Shown here one piece after another: positions 1 to 8,563 of a stretch of DNA of 64,000 bases. The DNA is taken from NCBI RefSeq assembly GCF_003003035.1, contig NZ_PVTS01000020.1, positions 1 through 64,000 of the forward strand, given 5' to 3'. The notes beneath the pieces are model-generated. The model saw nothing but the letters and a program-made list of their open reading frames with translations. It was not told the origin of the DNA and searched no databases. Every line of letters begins with the position of its first letter. Position 1 is the first letter of the stretch. A program made the translations under genes and the position numbers. The DNA comes from Marinilabilia salmonicolor. Its GTDB lineage: Bacteria > Bacteroidota > Bacteroidia > Bacteroidales > Marinilabiliaceae.

Positions 1-115
<115 letters not shown>

Positions 116-124
116 AAAACAGAA

Positions 125-157
125 AGCCGTTCCAATATATTGGAGCGGCTTTTTTTT
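125..157 (+). terminator. Intrinsic terminator of the rRNA operon
   Basis: AGCCG-T-TCCAA at 125-135 pairs with TTGGA-G-CGGCT at 140-150 around a TATA loop. A run of eight T residues follows. It lies directly after the 5S gene and would end the rRNA transcript. Confidence 0.9.
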
Positions 158-434
158 GTTATAAGGAGGTGCGAATTCCATTTCGCACCATTTTTTGAAA
201 GTGGCAAAGCCGAAAAACGGCTCTTTAAAACTTCCACAAGCTATTACCGTGTGGATTTGGAAATCCACACGAACAGGCAGTGTAGTCTTTAAAAGTATGT
301 ATCATAATAATAGAATAGGTTTTTTTGTTTTTAATCTTAATGTATGAGGTCTGTGAATTTGAATGTTTTTTAATCTTATTCGGTCAAAAAATCTTACCTT
401 AGTCAACATTATTTCTTTTGAGATATTTGCCGTG

Positions 435-1322
435 ATGTCAGACTTCAAAGAGCTTAGTTACAATTCCCATAAAGAACATTATAAAGATAATCCCGATATT
501 CTGGGACGCCTGAAACGTAAAAGCAGCATTGATTATTGGCGCCATGAACGAATGTATCGTCTTTTGACACCTCTTTTGAATAGAAAGGGCGCCAAATGGC
601 TGACTGTTGGAGACGGGTTGGGAACAGATGCCAACTGGTTACAGGGGAATGGCCAGAGTGTTGTGGCTTCCGATATCTCTGAATATGGTCTGAAAGCTGC
701 AGCAGAAGGAGGTTATATTCAGGATTACAAGCTGGTCAATGCAGAATCAATTGATTTTGTCGATGATAGCTTTGACTATGTCTTCTGTAAAGAGGCCTAT
801 CATCACTTTCCCCGGCCATACTTGGCGGTTTATGAAATGTTGCGGGTGGCTTCAAGAGCTGTAGTTTTAATTGAACCAGTGGATATTGGCATTCAATTTC
901 CGCTGATGGTTTTTTTGAAAAACCTTTTGGAGAAAGTTGCTCCGGGCATGGTGAACAAAGTTTGGAAAAATCGTTTTTCCTTTGAAACAGTTGGCAATTA
1001 TGTATATAAGATTTCCGAACGGGAAATTGAAAAAGTAGCAATGGGGATTGGTCTTCCCATGGTTGCTTTTAAAGGCATTAATGATTTTTACACAACAAAA
1101 TTCGATTTAAAGTCTTCAACCGGGAATAAAAAGCTCTTCCGTAAAGTCAAAGGAAGAATCAAACTGAAAGATTTCCTGAGTCGCCTGGGGGTAATTCCGT
1201 ATGAACTGGAGGCTTGCGTTATATTTAAGAAACAACCTTCACCTGAGGTTGTTGCCAATATGAAAGAACAGGGATTTAAAGTTCTTTCTCTTCCTGAAAA
1301 TCCATACCTGGAAGGGAAATAA
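435..1322 (+). CDS. Class I SAM-dependent methyltransferase
   Basis: Predicted cytoplasmic methyltransferase of about 295 residues with a Rossmann fold. A glycine-rich SAM-binding motif (LTVGDGLGTDANWL) lies near residue 55. An acidic residue follows it (VVASDIS), and the post-I region VDDSFDYVFCKEAYHHF and LRVASRAVVLIEP match the Methyltransf_11 pattern. An in-frame ATG 72 bases upstream (363) would add a hydrophobic, poorly conserved-looking leader, so the ATG before SDFKELSYNSHKEHY is preferred. The substrate cannot be told from the sequence. It is a single gene between the rRNA operon and a repeat-bearing spacer, with no obvious operon partner. Confidence 0.75.
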   Translation: MSDFKELSYNSHKEHYKDNPDILGRLKRKSSIDYWRHERMYRLLTPLLNRKGAKWLTVGDGLGTDANWLQGNGQSVVASDISEYGLKAAAEGGYIQDYKLVNAESIDFVDDSFDYVFCKEAYHHFPRPYLAVYEMLRVASRAVVLIEPVDIGIQFPLMVFLKNLLEKVAPGMVNKVWKNRFSFETVGNYVYKISEREIEKVAMGIGLPMVAFKGINDFYTTKFDLKSSTGNKKLFRKVKGRIKLKDFLSRLGVIPYELEACVIFKKQPSPEVVANMKEQGFKVLSLPENPYLEGK

Positions 1323-1324
1323 GA

Positions 1325-1480
1325 GGGGAGATTGAGGCTAAGGTTAAGGCTAAGGTTAAGAGAATCTTGTTTAATGAAGCCATCTTATTTTCCAAATTAT
1401 TATTTGAATAACCGGGTTACAAAGAAACATTCAGTGCACCTGCTCCTCTCAGCTTCAACCTCAATCTCTCCTTTTTTCAA
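1325..1480. repeat. Family G repeat: GGCTAAGGTTAAGG tracts in inverted arrangement
   Basis: The left part (1332-1362) is a tandem of AGGCTAAGGTTA units. The right part (1447-1477) carries the complementary form CAACCTCAATCTCTCC, so the two ends can pair (GATTGAGG against CCTCAATC). Related tracts lie at 4195-4265, 4347-4395, 10291-10325 and inside the legC coding region at 17690-17723. The spacer holds nothing else recognisable; the open frame across it is just the repeat translated. Confidence 0.6.
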
Positions 1481-1543
1481 CTCTTTTCTTCCTTATTTAG
1501 GAGCATTCTTCCCTTAAATAAGCCGACTTCTTTAAAAAAATTC

Positions 1544-1551
1544 TATTTTTG
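1544..1551 (+). promoter_or_regulatory. Bacteroidota -7 promoter box (TATTTTTG)
   Basis: The octamer TATTTTTG matches the Bacteroidota housekeeping consensus TAnnTTTG and sits 45 bases before the DUF5020 gene. No clear TTTG -33 element is seen upstream. It would drive the channel-permease pair. Confidence 0.5.
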
Positions 1552-1595
1552 CGGTTTAAAAAATAAGACCTGTTTTAATTTTAAACCACTTCAAA

Positions 1596-2300
1596 ATGAA
1601 AAGATTTTTTACTGCTTTAGTAATTGGAATCATTTCCGTGTCCTCTTTTTCACAAAACCTTCAGGTTCACTACGACATGGGTGAAGACCGTGGATATGCC
1701 ACTACTACCCTTGAAATGTTTAAACCCGATGAATGGGGTAGCACCTTTTTCTTTGTCGACTTCGATTATGATACCGAAGTTGGTGAGAGCGTTTCAATGG
1801 CTTATATGGAAATAGCCAGAGGTTTGAAGTTCTGGGACAACCCTTTTGAAATTCATGTGGAATATAATGGCGGATTTGGACAATTTGCGCCGGGCCTTGC
1901 TTATCAAATCAATGATGCCTGGCTGTTTGGTGGAAATTACACCTGGAACAGTCCTGATTTTAACCGGATTTTTACCCTTCAGGCTATGTATAAAGCTATT
2001 CGGGGCTATGATGATGCTTCTTTTCAGCTGACCGGGGTTTGGACTGTCAATTTTGCTGGAGGTAAGATGACCTTTTCAGGATTTGCTGATTTGTGGAAAG
2101 AGGAAAAAGTCTTTCAGGAATTTAACGGAGGTGGATTACCAGATATTATTGAAACAAATTATGTTTTCCTGACTGAACCTCAGCTTTGGTATAATGCTAC
2201 TGATCATCTTTCGCTGGGTACAGAAATTGAAGTGGCCAGCAACTTCACAGTTGAAGGGTTTAAAGTATGCCCTACAGCTGCCGTTAAATGGAATTTCTAA
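1596..2300 (+). CDS. Tsx-like outer membrane channel, DUF5020 family
   Basis: A 234-residue protein with a Sec signal peptide (MKRFFTALVIGIISVSSFSQ, cleavage after residue 19-20). The mature part consists of alternating aromatic/glycine strands ending in WNF, the usual C-terminal aromatic signature of outer membrane barrels. The sequence resembles the DUF5020 family, related to nucleoside-specific Tsx channels. It lies 20 bases before an AzgA-type purine permease, which suggests it passes nucleobases or nucleosides across the outer membrane for that carrier. The pairing is seen here; the substrate is inferred from it. Confidence 0.75.
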   Translation: MKRFFTALVIGIISVSSFSQNLQVHYDMGEDRGYATTTLEMFKPDEWGSTFFFVDFDYDTEVGESVSMAYMEIARGLKFWDNPFEIHVEYNGGFGQFAPGLAYQINDAWLFGGNYTWNSPDFNRIFTLQAMYKAIRGYDDASFQLTGVWTVNFAGGKMTFSGFADLWKEEKVFQEFNGGGLPDIIETNYVFLTEPQLWYNATDHLSLGTEIEVASNFTVEGFKVCPTAAVKWNF

Positions 2301-2320
2301 GCTTATAAAAAACGAAAGTT

Positions 2321-3613
2321 ATGTTTGAAAAGTTTTTCAATCTAAAGGCCAATAATACCAATGTGCGTACCGAAATCATTGCTGGTATTACCACATTTAT
2401 GACCATGGCCTATATCCTGGCGGTCAATCCTGATATTCTTTCAGTAACCGGAATGGATAAAAGTGCTGTTTTTTCAGCAACTACACTTTCAGCCATAGTA
2501 GGAACCCTAGTGATGGCTTTGTGGGCTAAGTTACCCTTTGCTTTGGCACCCGGAATGGGGCTGAACGCCTTTTTTGCTTTTACCGTGGTGCTGGGGATGG
2601 GCTACAGCTGGCAATTTGCTTTAACTGCAGTATTTCTGGAAGGAATTATATTTCTGATTCTTACCGCTTTCAATGTGCGTGAACTTATTGTCAATGCAAT
2701 TCCCATGAACCTCAAACATGCCATATCTGCAGGTATTGGTTTGTTTATTGCCTTTATCGGAATGCAGAATACTGGGCTGATTGTATCAAATGATGCCACG
2801 CTGGTTGCATTGGGAGATATGAGTTCTCATTCGGTTTGGATTACTTTATTTGGTCTGGTTTTGATTGGTGTATTGCTTGCCCTCAAAGTAAGAGGGGCTC
2901 TCCTGATTGGTATTTTTGCAGCCACCGTTGTTGGTATTCCTTTAGGCGTAACTCATTTGCCGGAAGGTTCATGGCTTACTCTGCCGCCGTCTATTGAGCC
3001 CATTGCTTTCAAATTTGAATTTTCCAGTATTTTCACAATCGATATGATGATTGTGCTGTTCACTTTCCTTTTTGTGGATATGTTTGACACAGTGGGTACT
3101 TTGATCGGAGTTTCATCGAAAGCCAATATGATAAAGGAAGATGGTTCTTTGCCTCGTGCCAAACAAGCTCTTTTTGCTGATGCCATTGGTACTACTGTGG
3201 GATCTTTACTTGGAACTTCCACTGTTACCACCTATGTGGAAAGTGCATCCGGAGTAGCAGAAGGAGGCCGTACCGGACTGACTTCGCTGTCAACTGCTGG
3301 TATGTTTTTATTGGCGCTGTTCTTCGCACCTATTTTCCTGATGGTTCCCGGAGCAGCCACAGCGCCGGCACTTATTTTGGTAGGATCCTTTATGTTGTCA
3401 CCTGTTCTCAAAATTAATTTTGATGATTATACCGAATCTATTCCTGCGTTCCTTACCATTGTAATGATGCCTCTGGCATACAGTATTGCTGAAGGGATTG
3501 TTTTCGGGATGTTGTCGTTTGTTGCGCTGAAGTTATTGTCAGGAAAAACAAAAGACTTATCATGGATTATGTATGTGCTGACAGTCCTCTTCTTATTGAA
3601 GTTTTTTATGTAG
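2321..3613 (+). CDS. NCS2/AzgA-type purine (guanine/hypoxanthine) permease
   Basis: A 430-residue inner membrane proton-coupled purine carrier. The N-terminal block TNVRTEIIAGITTFMTMAYI and the motif ALAPGMGLNAFFAF are hallmarks of the AzgA/PbuG/GhxP branch. DMFDTVGTLIGV and ALFADAIGTTVGSLLGTST, which shape the substrate site in this family, are intact. About 12-14 hydrophobic segments are visible and the length is normal. It is the second gene of a two-gene unit with the DUF5020 channel. A terminator lies about 130 bases downstream. Confidence 0.9.
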   Translation: MFEKFFNLKANNTNVRTEIIAGITTFMTMAYILAVNPDILSVTGMDKSAVFSATTLSAIVGTLVMALWAKLPFALAPGMGLNAFFAFTVVLGMGYSWQFALTAVFLEGIIFLILTAFNVRELIVNAIPMNLKHAISAGIGLFIAFIGMQNTGLIVSNDATLVALGDMSSHSVWITLFGLVLIGVLLALKVRGALLIGIFAATVVGIPLGVTHLPEGSWLTLPPSIEPIAFKFEFSSIFTIDMMIVLFTFLFVDMFDTVGTLIGVSSKANMIKEDGSLPRAKQALFADAIGTTVGSLLGTSTVTTYVESASGVAEGGRTGLTSLSTAGMFLLALFFAPIFLMVPGAATAPALILVGSFMLSPVLKINFDDYTESIPAFLTIVMMPLAYSIAEGIVFGMLSFVALKLLSGKTKDLSWIMYVLTVLFLLKFFM

Positions 3614-3744
3614 AGATGATTTAGACTGTAGTTTATAGCCAGTAGTCAATAGAATGAACAAATGTCGATAATTCTGTCGGATTATAGGTTGTTTAGGCAA
3701 TTGTACTTTTTAGCTGGCATCTGATAATATTAATTTCTTTTAGG

Positions 3745-3781
3745 GAGGCAGTTTTCGTTCATTCGGAAATTGCCTCTTTTT
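3745..3781 (+). terminator. Intrinsic terminator after the purine permease
   Basis: GAGGCA at 3745-3750 pairs with TGCCTC at 3771-3776, with inner pairing TTTTCG/CGGAAA, and a T tract follows. It closes the channel-permease operon. Confidence 0.7.
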
Positions 3782-3918
3782 AATTCTTCCATAATTGGTA
3801 AAAAATAGTCTGACAACCAGTTTTTATCCGTACTTTTTACTGTTGCCGTACTCGTCCTGTTTCTGCATTTACATCTTTCTCATTTTTTTGCCAGATATGC
3901 CTTTAATGACTCCCTGTT

Positions 3919-4113
3919 CTGATTTAACCTGCATTATTCACAAATAATCTATTCCGATGTCCAACTACCTGTAAAATCCAACCGTCCTCAATAAAATGGA
4001 TTTGAAAATAATCCATTATTTCCTGCATCCATTTTATCTGCGGTTGATTGTATTTCTTGATATTTGAACATCTCATAACGAAAACTCATGAATAAAGCCG
4101 GTTAAATGTTGCG
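3919..4113 (+). repeat. Family E element (MITE-like), copy 1
   Basis: About 190 bp. The ends are imperfect inverted repeats: ATTTAACCTGCATTATTCA on the left and the complement of ATTTAACCGGCTTTATTCA on the right, with TTAA just outside CC...GG at both ends. The central roughly 155 bp recurs at 40249-40403 in opposite orientation with only about four differences. The end sequences resemble those of IS1380-type elements, which is a weak inference. No gene is seen in the spacer 3782-3918. Confidence 0.7.
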
Positions 4114-4194
4114 ATGCCAAAGACTTGCCTGTTCGCTATTGATACTTACGACTGACTACCGAATTAAGATTCTTTGAAGGTACAGAATGACACA

Positions 4195-4400
4195 ATCTCT
4201 TTTTCTCAACCTCAGCCTCAATCAGAGTCCGATAAAGCTAAGTCTGAGGTTAAGGTTAAGGGAAGTTTTCTTATTTTAGTATTCTTTCCCTCTCAGTTTA
4301 AGTCTGATAAGAAAGTAACAAAGGATGAATTAATAAATCTGTTCCGCTCAACCTCAGCCTTAACCTCAATCTCAACCTTTCACCTCAATTTTCTCCCCCA
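4195..4400. repeat. Family G repeat tracts upstream of ileS
   Basis: Alternating CTCAACCTCAGCCTCAATC and TCTGAGGTTAAGGTTAAGGG tracts form inverted pairs (4198-4220 against 4245-4262). A third block at 4347-4395 contains CCTCAGCCTTAACCTCAATC. The block sits immediately before the ileS promoter. Confidence 0.6.
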
Positions 4401-4416
4401 CTATCGTCATTTTCCA

Positions 4417-4448
4417 TTTGCTTTTGTTTCAGTCAAGCGATATATTTG
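4417..4448 (+). promoter_or_regulatory. ileS promoter (TTTG - N20 - TATATTTG)
   Basis: A TTTG -33 element at 4417-4420 and the -7 box TATATTTG at 4441-4448 are separated by 20 bases, the classical Bacteroidota arrangement. The ATG of ileS lies 37 bases downstream. This is one of the two clearest complete promoters in the window. Confidence 0.7.
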
Positions 4449-4485
4449 TAAACTTTTTAAAACTGAGGCAAAAATTTACATATAA

Positions 4486-7400
4486 ATGAGCAAAAAATTT
4501 CCTGAATACAAAGGGTTAAACCTCGCTGATGTGAATCGGGAGGTTTTGAAAGAGTGGGAAGCCAATAAAACATTTGATAAGAGTCTGTCCAGCAGGGAGG
4601 GACGTCCGTCTTTTGTTTTTTACGAGGGACCGCCGTCGGCCAACGGAATGCCGGGCATTCACCACGTGATGGCGCGTACCATTAAGGATATTTTTTGCCG
4701 TTTTAAAACACAGCAGGGCTATCAGGTGCATCGTAAAGCCGGATGGGATACACACGGACTCCCGGTGGAACTTGGTGTGGAAAAGACCCTCGGAATTACC
4801 AAAGAGGATATCGGAAAATCCATCTCGGTGGCAGAATACAACGAAGCCTGTCGGAAGGATGTGATGAAATATACCGATATGTGGGAAGATTTGACCCACA
4901 AAATGGGATACTGGGTGGATATGGACCATCCTTACATCACCTACGACAACCGATACATAGAGACATTGTGGTGGATGCTTAAAGAGCTCTACAAAAAGGG
5001 ACTGCTTTACAAGGGATATACCATTCAGCCATTTTCTCCTGCTGCAGGAACCGGATTGAGTACACATGAGCTGAATCAGCCCGGCTGTTACCGTGATGTG
5101 AAGGATACCACTTGTACCGGTCAGTTCAAAGTCGTTAAAAATAACGAGTCGGAATTTTTATTCAAAGATGCCGATGCGGATGTTTTCTTCCTGGCATGGA
5201 CTACAACCCCGTGGACATTTCCTTCTAATACTGCGCTTGCCGTTGGTTCCAGTATAAAATATGTGCGTGTAAGGTCTTTTAATCCCTACACCGGTGAGCC
5301 ATTAATCGCTGTAGTTGCCAAAGATCTCGTCAACTCATTCTTTAATCCTAAAAATGCAGAGTTGTCACTTGCTGACTATACTCCGGGTGATAAGAAAATA
5401 CCATTTGAAATTTTGGATGAGTTCGACGGACAAAAACTTATCGGACTACGCTATGAGCAGTTAATCCCCTGGGTTAAACCTGACGGTGATGCATTTCGTG
5501 TCATTGCCGGAGATTTTGTGACCACCGAAGATGGTACAGGTATTGTGCATATCGCGCCTACTTTTGGTGCGGATGACAACCGGGTAGGAAAAGAGGCAGG
5601 AATTGCGCCCCTGCTATTGCTCGATAAGGACGGAAAGCAGCAACCGATGGTCGATCGCACCGGAAAATTCTTCCTGATAAAGGACCTGGATCCTTCATTT
5701 GTGAAAAATAATGTGGACATTGATACTTACAGTGAATTTTCCGGTAGATTCGTTAAGAACGGATACGATGAGAAGCTGACGGATGATGACCCCTCACTGG
5801 ATGTGGACATCGCTGTTATGCTCAAAAAGGAAAATAAAGCCTTCAAGGTTGAGAAATACGAACACAGTTATCCGCATTGCTGGAGAACTGACAAGCCTGT
5901 GCTTTATTATCCGCTCGATAGCTGGTTTATCAAGACCACGGCAGTTAGGGATAAAATGATGGAACTTAACAATACCATCAACTGGAAACCTCAATCCACA
6001 GGGACCGGAAGGTTTGGTAAATGGCTGGAAAATTTGGTGGACTGGAACCTTAGCCGATCACGTTACTGGGGAACGCCCTTACCGATCTGGCGAACTGAAG
6101 ACGGCTCTGAGGAGAAATGCATCGGATCGGTGGAAGAGCTGGTCAATGAAATCGACCGCTCGGTAAAGGCCGGTTTTATGGATAAGAATCCATTCGGCAG
6201 TTTTAATCCGGGTGATTTCAGTGATAGCAACTACAATAAGATAGATCTCCACAGACCTTATGTGGATGATGTGATACTGGTTTCAGAAACCGGGAAACGC
6301 ATGGTTCGCGAAACCGACCTGATTGATGTTTGGTTCGATTCCGGGGCTATGCCTTATGCACAAATGCATTACCCGTTTGAGGGCCTCCCCCTAGCCCCCT
6401 CCCAAGGAGGGGGAACAAGGACAGAAACCCCCAATGATTCGGGAGAGGAAAGACCTGCCTATGAAACAGGACGACCTTCTACTTACAATGGATTAGCTGG
6501 CAAAATGAAGGAGATGCGCAAAGAGCCAACTGAAGCTGAGAATGTATTGTGGCAACAATTGCGTAATAAACAAGTTGACGAATGCAAGTTTAGAAGACAG
6601 CATGCTATAGACCAGTTTATTGTGGACTTTGTTTGTCTGTCAAAAATGGTAATTGTTGAAGTTGATGGAGGTTACCATGAAAAGGCAGATGTGAAGAAAG
6701 CTGATGAACAAAGGACAAAGATTTTAGAAAACTTAGGTTACAAAGTAATCCGTTTCTCCAATGAAGAAGTCATTGGCAATACAGGATCAGTTATTGAGAG
6801 AATTAAAAATGTTTTAAATACCAGAAAAGACTTCTCTGATAAAAGTACCCCATCTTCCCCCCTTGGGGGGGATTTGAGGGGGGCTGGACTTCCCCCCTTG
6901 GGGGGGATCGAGGGGGGCTCCCTTCCTTTTCCTGCTGACTTCATAGCCGAAGGCGTGGATCAGACCCGTGGATGGTTCTTTACCCTGCATACACTGGCAA
7001 CAATGCTATTTGATAGTGTAGCCTTTAAAAATATCATCTCCAACGGACTTGTGTTAGATAAAAACGGCAACAAAATGTCTAAACGACTGGGCAATGCCGT
7101 TGATCCGTTCAAAACCATTGAGGAACATGGTTCCGATCCGTTGCGCTGGTATATGATTACCAATGCCCAGCCATGGGACAATCTGAAGTTTGATCTCTCG
7201 GGTGTGGATGAAGTGAAAAGAAAATTCTTCGGAACACTTTACAATACCTATTCTTTCTTTGCTCTTTATGCAAATATCGACGGTTTTGCCGGAAGTGAAG
7301 CCGAAGTACCTGTCGGTGAGCGTCCGGAAATTGATCGCTGGATTATTTCCCTGCTTAATACGCTGACCAAAGAGGTTACCGATGCACTGGAGAATTATGA

Positions 7401-8442
7401 ACCAACCCGTGCGGGTCGGGCCATACAGAATTTTGTGACCGAAAATCTCAGTAACTGGTATGTGCGCTTGAATCGCAAGCGTTTCTGGGGTGGCGAAATG
7501 AGCCGTGATAAACTAGCTGCTTACCAAACGCTTTATCAGGCGCTGGAAACTGTCGCTATGCTGGCAGCACCCATTGCTCCGTTTTATGCAGACCGGTTGT
7601 TTACCGACCTGAATAAACTATCAGGTCGTCATTCGGAAGAATCTGTTCATTTAGCTGAATTCCCTGTGTTTGATGAAGCGATGATCGATAAGGCACTGGA
7701 AGAACGCATGGAGTATGCTCAGCAGATTTCATCCATGGTACTTGCGCTTCGTCGAAAAGTGAACATCAAGGTTCGTCAGCCGTTACAGAAGATAATGCTG
7801 CCTGTTTACGATGCCCATTTTGAAGAGCAGATTGAGGCAGTAAAAGATTTGGTGCTGACGGAGGTTAATATCAAGGAAATTGAGTATCTTAAGGATGCCT
7901 CAGGCGTTTTGGTAAAGAAAATCAAACCCAATTTTAAAACACTTGGACCTCGTTACGGAAAAATGATGAAAGCCATCAGTAAAGCTTTTGCCGAGATGTC
8001 ACAGGAAGACATTGCCAAGTTTGAACAGGAGAATAATTTCACTCTGGTGCTTGATGGTGAAACAGTGGAACTGAATCGGGAGGATGCCGAAATTATAAGT
8101 GAGGATATTCCCGGTATGCTGGTGGCCAATGAAGGACGGATAACCGTGGCATTGGATATTACCCTTACACCTGAACTGAAGGCCGAGGGTGTTGCCCGGG
8201 AGCTGATCAACAGGATTCAAAACCTTAGAAAAGACAGTGGTTTTGAGGTGACCGATAAGATTGTGGTAAGTATTCAAAAAAACAGTGCCACGGATGTGGC
8301 CGTTGAACAACATAAAGAGTATATCGCCACACAAACGCTGGCAAATGAAATAAATCTGGTTGAATCATGTAACAGCAACGATGCTCTTTCCGTAGAGTTG
8401 GAGGAAGATGTGATTTTGTTGTTGGAGATTAAAAAAGTATAA
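4486..8442 (+). CDS. ileS: Isoleucyl-tRNA synthetase with an in-frame DUF559 insertion
   Basis: Charges tRNA-Ile with isoleucine in the cytoplasm. The protein is 1318 residues, whereas this IleRS type is usually about 1130-1150. The HIGH-type motif is NGMPGIHH near residues 53-60 and KMSKR is at 863-867. The CP1 editing core (TTPWTFPSNTALAV) and WNLSRSRYWGTPLPIWR are intact. Residues 633-814 have no place in the enzyme: they interrupt the catalytic domain between MPYAQMHYPFE and FPADFIAEGVDQTRGWF, normally joined by a short loop. The extra 182 residues are a DUF559 nuclease-fold domain flanked by proline/glycine-rich translations of GC palindromes. Without them the protein would be about 1136 residues, so frame and length are otherwise normal. 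The gene is presumably essential and the fusion presumably functional. Confidence 0.95.
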   Translation: MSKKFPEYKGLNLADVNREVLKEWEANKTFDKSLSSREGRPSFVFYEGPPSANGMPGIHHVMARTIKDIFCRFKTQQGYQVHRKAGWDTHGLPVELGVEKTLGITKEDIGKSISVAEYNEACRKDVMKYTDMWEDLTHKMGYWVDMDHPYITYDNRYIETLWWMLKELYKKGLLYKGYTIQPFSPAAGTGLSTHELNQPGCYRDVKDTTCTGQFKVVKNNESEFLFKDADADVFFLAWTTTPWTFPSNTALAVGSSIKYVRVRSFNPYTGEPLIAVVAKDLVNSFFNPKNAELSLADYTPGDKKIPFEILDEFDGQKLIGLRYEQLIPWVKPDGDAFRVIAGDFVTTEDGTGIVHIAPTFGADDNRVGKEAGIAPLLLLDKDGKQQPMVDRTGKFFLIKDLDPSFVKNNVDIDTYSEFSGRFVKNGYDEKLTDDDPSLDVDIAVMLKKENKAFKVEKYEHSYPHCWRTDKPVLYYPLDSWFIKTTAVRDKMMELNNTINWKPQSTGTGRFGKWLENLVDWNLSRSRYWGTPLPIWRTEDGSEEKCIGSVEELVNEIDRSVKAGFMDKNPFGSFNPGDFSDSNYNKIDLHRPYVDDVILVSETGKRMVRETDLIDVWFDSGAMPYAQMHYPFEGLPLAPSQGGGTRTETPNDSGEERPAYETGRPSTYNGLAGKMKEMRKEPTEAENVLWQQLRNKQVDECKFRRQHAIDQFIVDFVCLSKMVIVEVDGGYHEKADVKKADEQRTKILENLGYKVIRFSNEEVIGNTGSVIERIKNVLNTRKDFSDKSTPSSPLGGDLRGAGLPPLGGIEGGSLPFPADFIAEGVDQTRGWFFTLHTLATMLFDSVAFKNIISNGLVLDKNGNKMSKRLGNAVDPFKTIEEHGSDPLRWYMITNAQPWDNLKFDLSGVDEVKRKFFGTLYNTYSFFALYANIDGFAGSEAEVPVGERPEIDRWIISLLNTLTKEVTDALENYEPTRAGRAIQNFVTENLSNWYVRLNRKRFWGGEMSRDKLAAYQTLYQALETVAMLAAPIAPFYADRLFTDLNKLSGRHSEESVHLAEFPVFDEAMIDKALEERMEYAQQISSMVLALRRKVNIKVRQPLQKIMLPVYDAHFEEQIEAVKDLVLTEVNIKEIEYLKDASGVLVKKIKPNFKTLGPRYGKMMKAISKAFAEMSQEDIAKFEQENNFTLVLDGETVELNREDAEIISEDIPGMLVANEGRITVALDITLTPELKAEGVARELINRIQNLRKDSGFEVTDKIVVSIQKNSATDVAVEQHKEYIATQTLANEINLVESCNSNDALSVELEEDVILLLEIKKV
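6384..6413. repeat. Family B GC-rich palindrome, left edge of the ileS insert
   Basis: CCCCCTAGCCCCCTCCC followed by AAGGAGGGGG; the arms CCCCCTCC/GGAGGGGG can pair. It is translated as LPLAPSQGGG within IleRS. Confidence 0.8.
6857..6922. repeat. Family B GC-rich palindrome, two tandem units at the right edge of the ileS insert
   Basis: Two near-identical units of the form CCCCCTTGGGGGGGAT followed by GAGGGGGGCT, separated by GGACTT. They are translated as PLGGDLRGAGLPPLGGIEGG. The same unit type occurs in spacers at 13092, 34427, 35701, 35842, 37168 and 37903. Confidence 0.8.
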
Positions 8443-8563
8443 CCTTACCAAGCCTGTTTTATTGATTGCGTCGAATTTCGATTCATGAATAATCGCAATA
8501 GATGATGTGTGAATAAATCAGGATAGGTGTTTCACTCATTTTACACTAATAAATTTTGTCATT

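Larger units (their letters stand above)
6382..6927 (+). mobile_element. DUF559 endonuclease-like module inserted in ileS
   Basis: A 546-bp (182-codon) insert whose length keeps the reading frame. Codons about 674-800 encode a Vsr-like/DUF559 domain. It starts MKEMRKEPTEAENVLWQQLR, then FRRQHAIDQFIVDF with D714, then VIVEVDGGYH with E725, D727 and H731, and ends GYKVIRFSNEEVI. These match the acidic core of the PD-(D/E)XK fold, so the domain looks catalytically intact. Both edges are family B palindromes: one on the left (6384-6413) and two tandem units on the right (6857-6922). DUF559 proteins also occur as free-standing genes of about 120 residues, so this looks like such a gene carried in by palindromic ends. 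Mobility is inferred. Confidence 0.85.

Noticed and set aside
1332-1517. Short open reading frame starting MRLRLRLRLRE
   Set aside because: It is a translation of the tandem family G repeat, and the protein has no other features.
4174-4485. 103-codon frame directly before ileS
   Set aside because: It is built from family G tracts and crosses the strong ileS promoter at 4417-4448.
6382-6927. Intein in IleRS
   Set aside because: No splice-junction residues (Cys/Ser at the start, HN at the end) and no HINT-fold motifs; the insert is DUF559 with Pro/Gly-rich palindrome translations on both sides.
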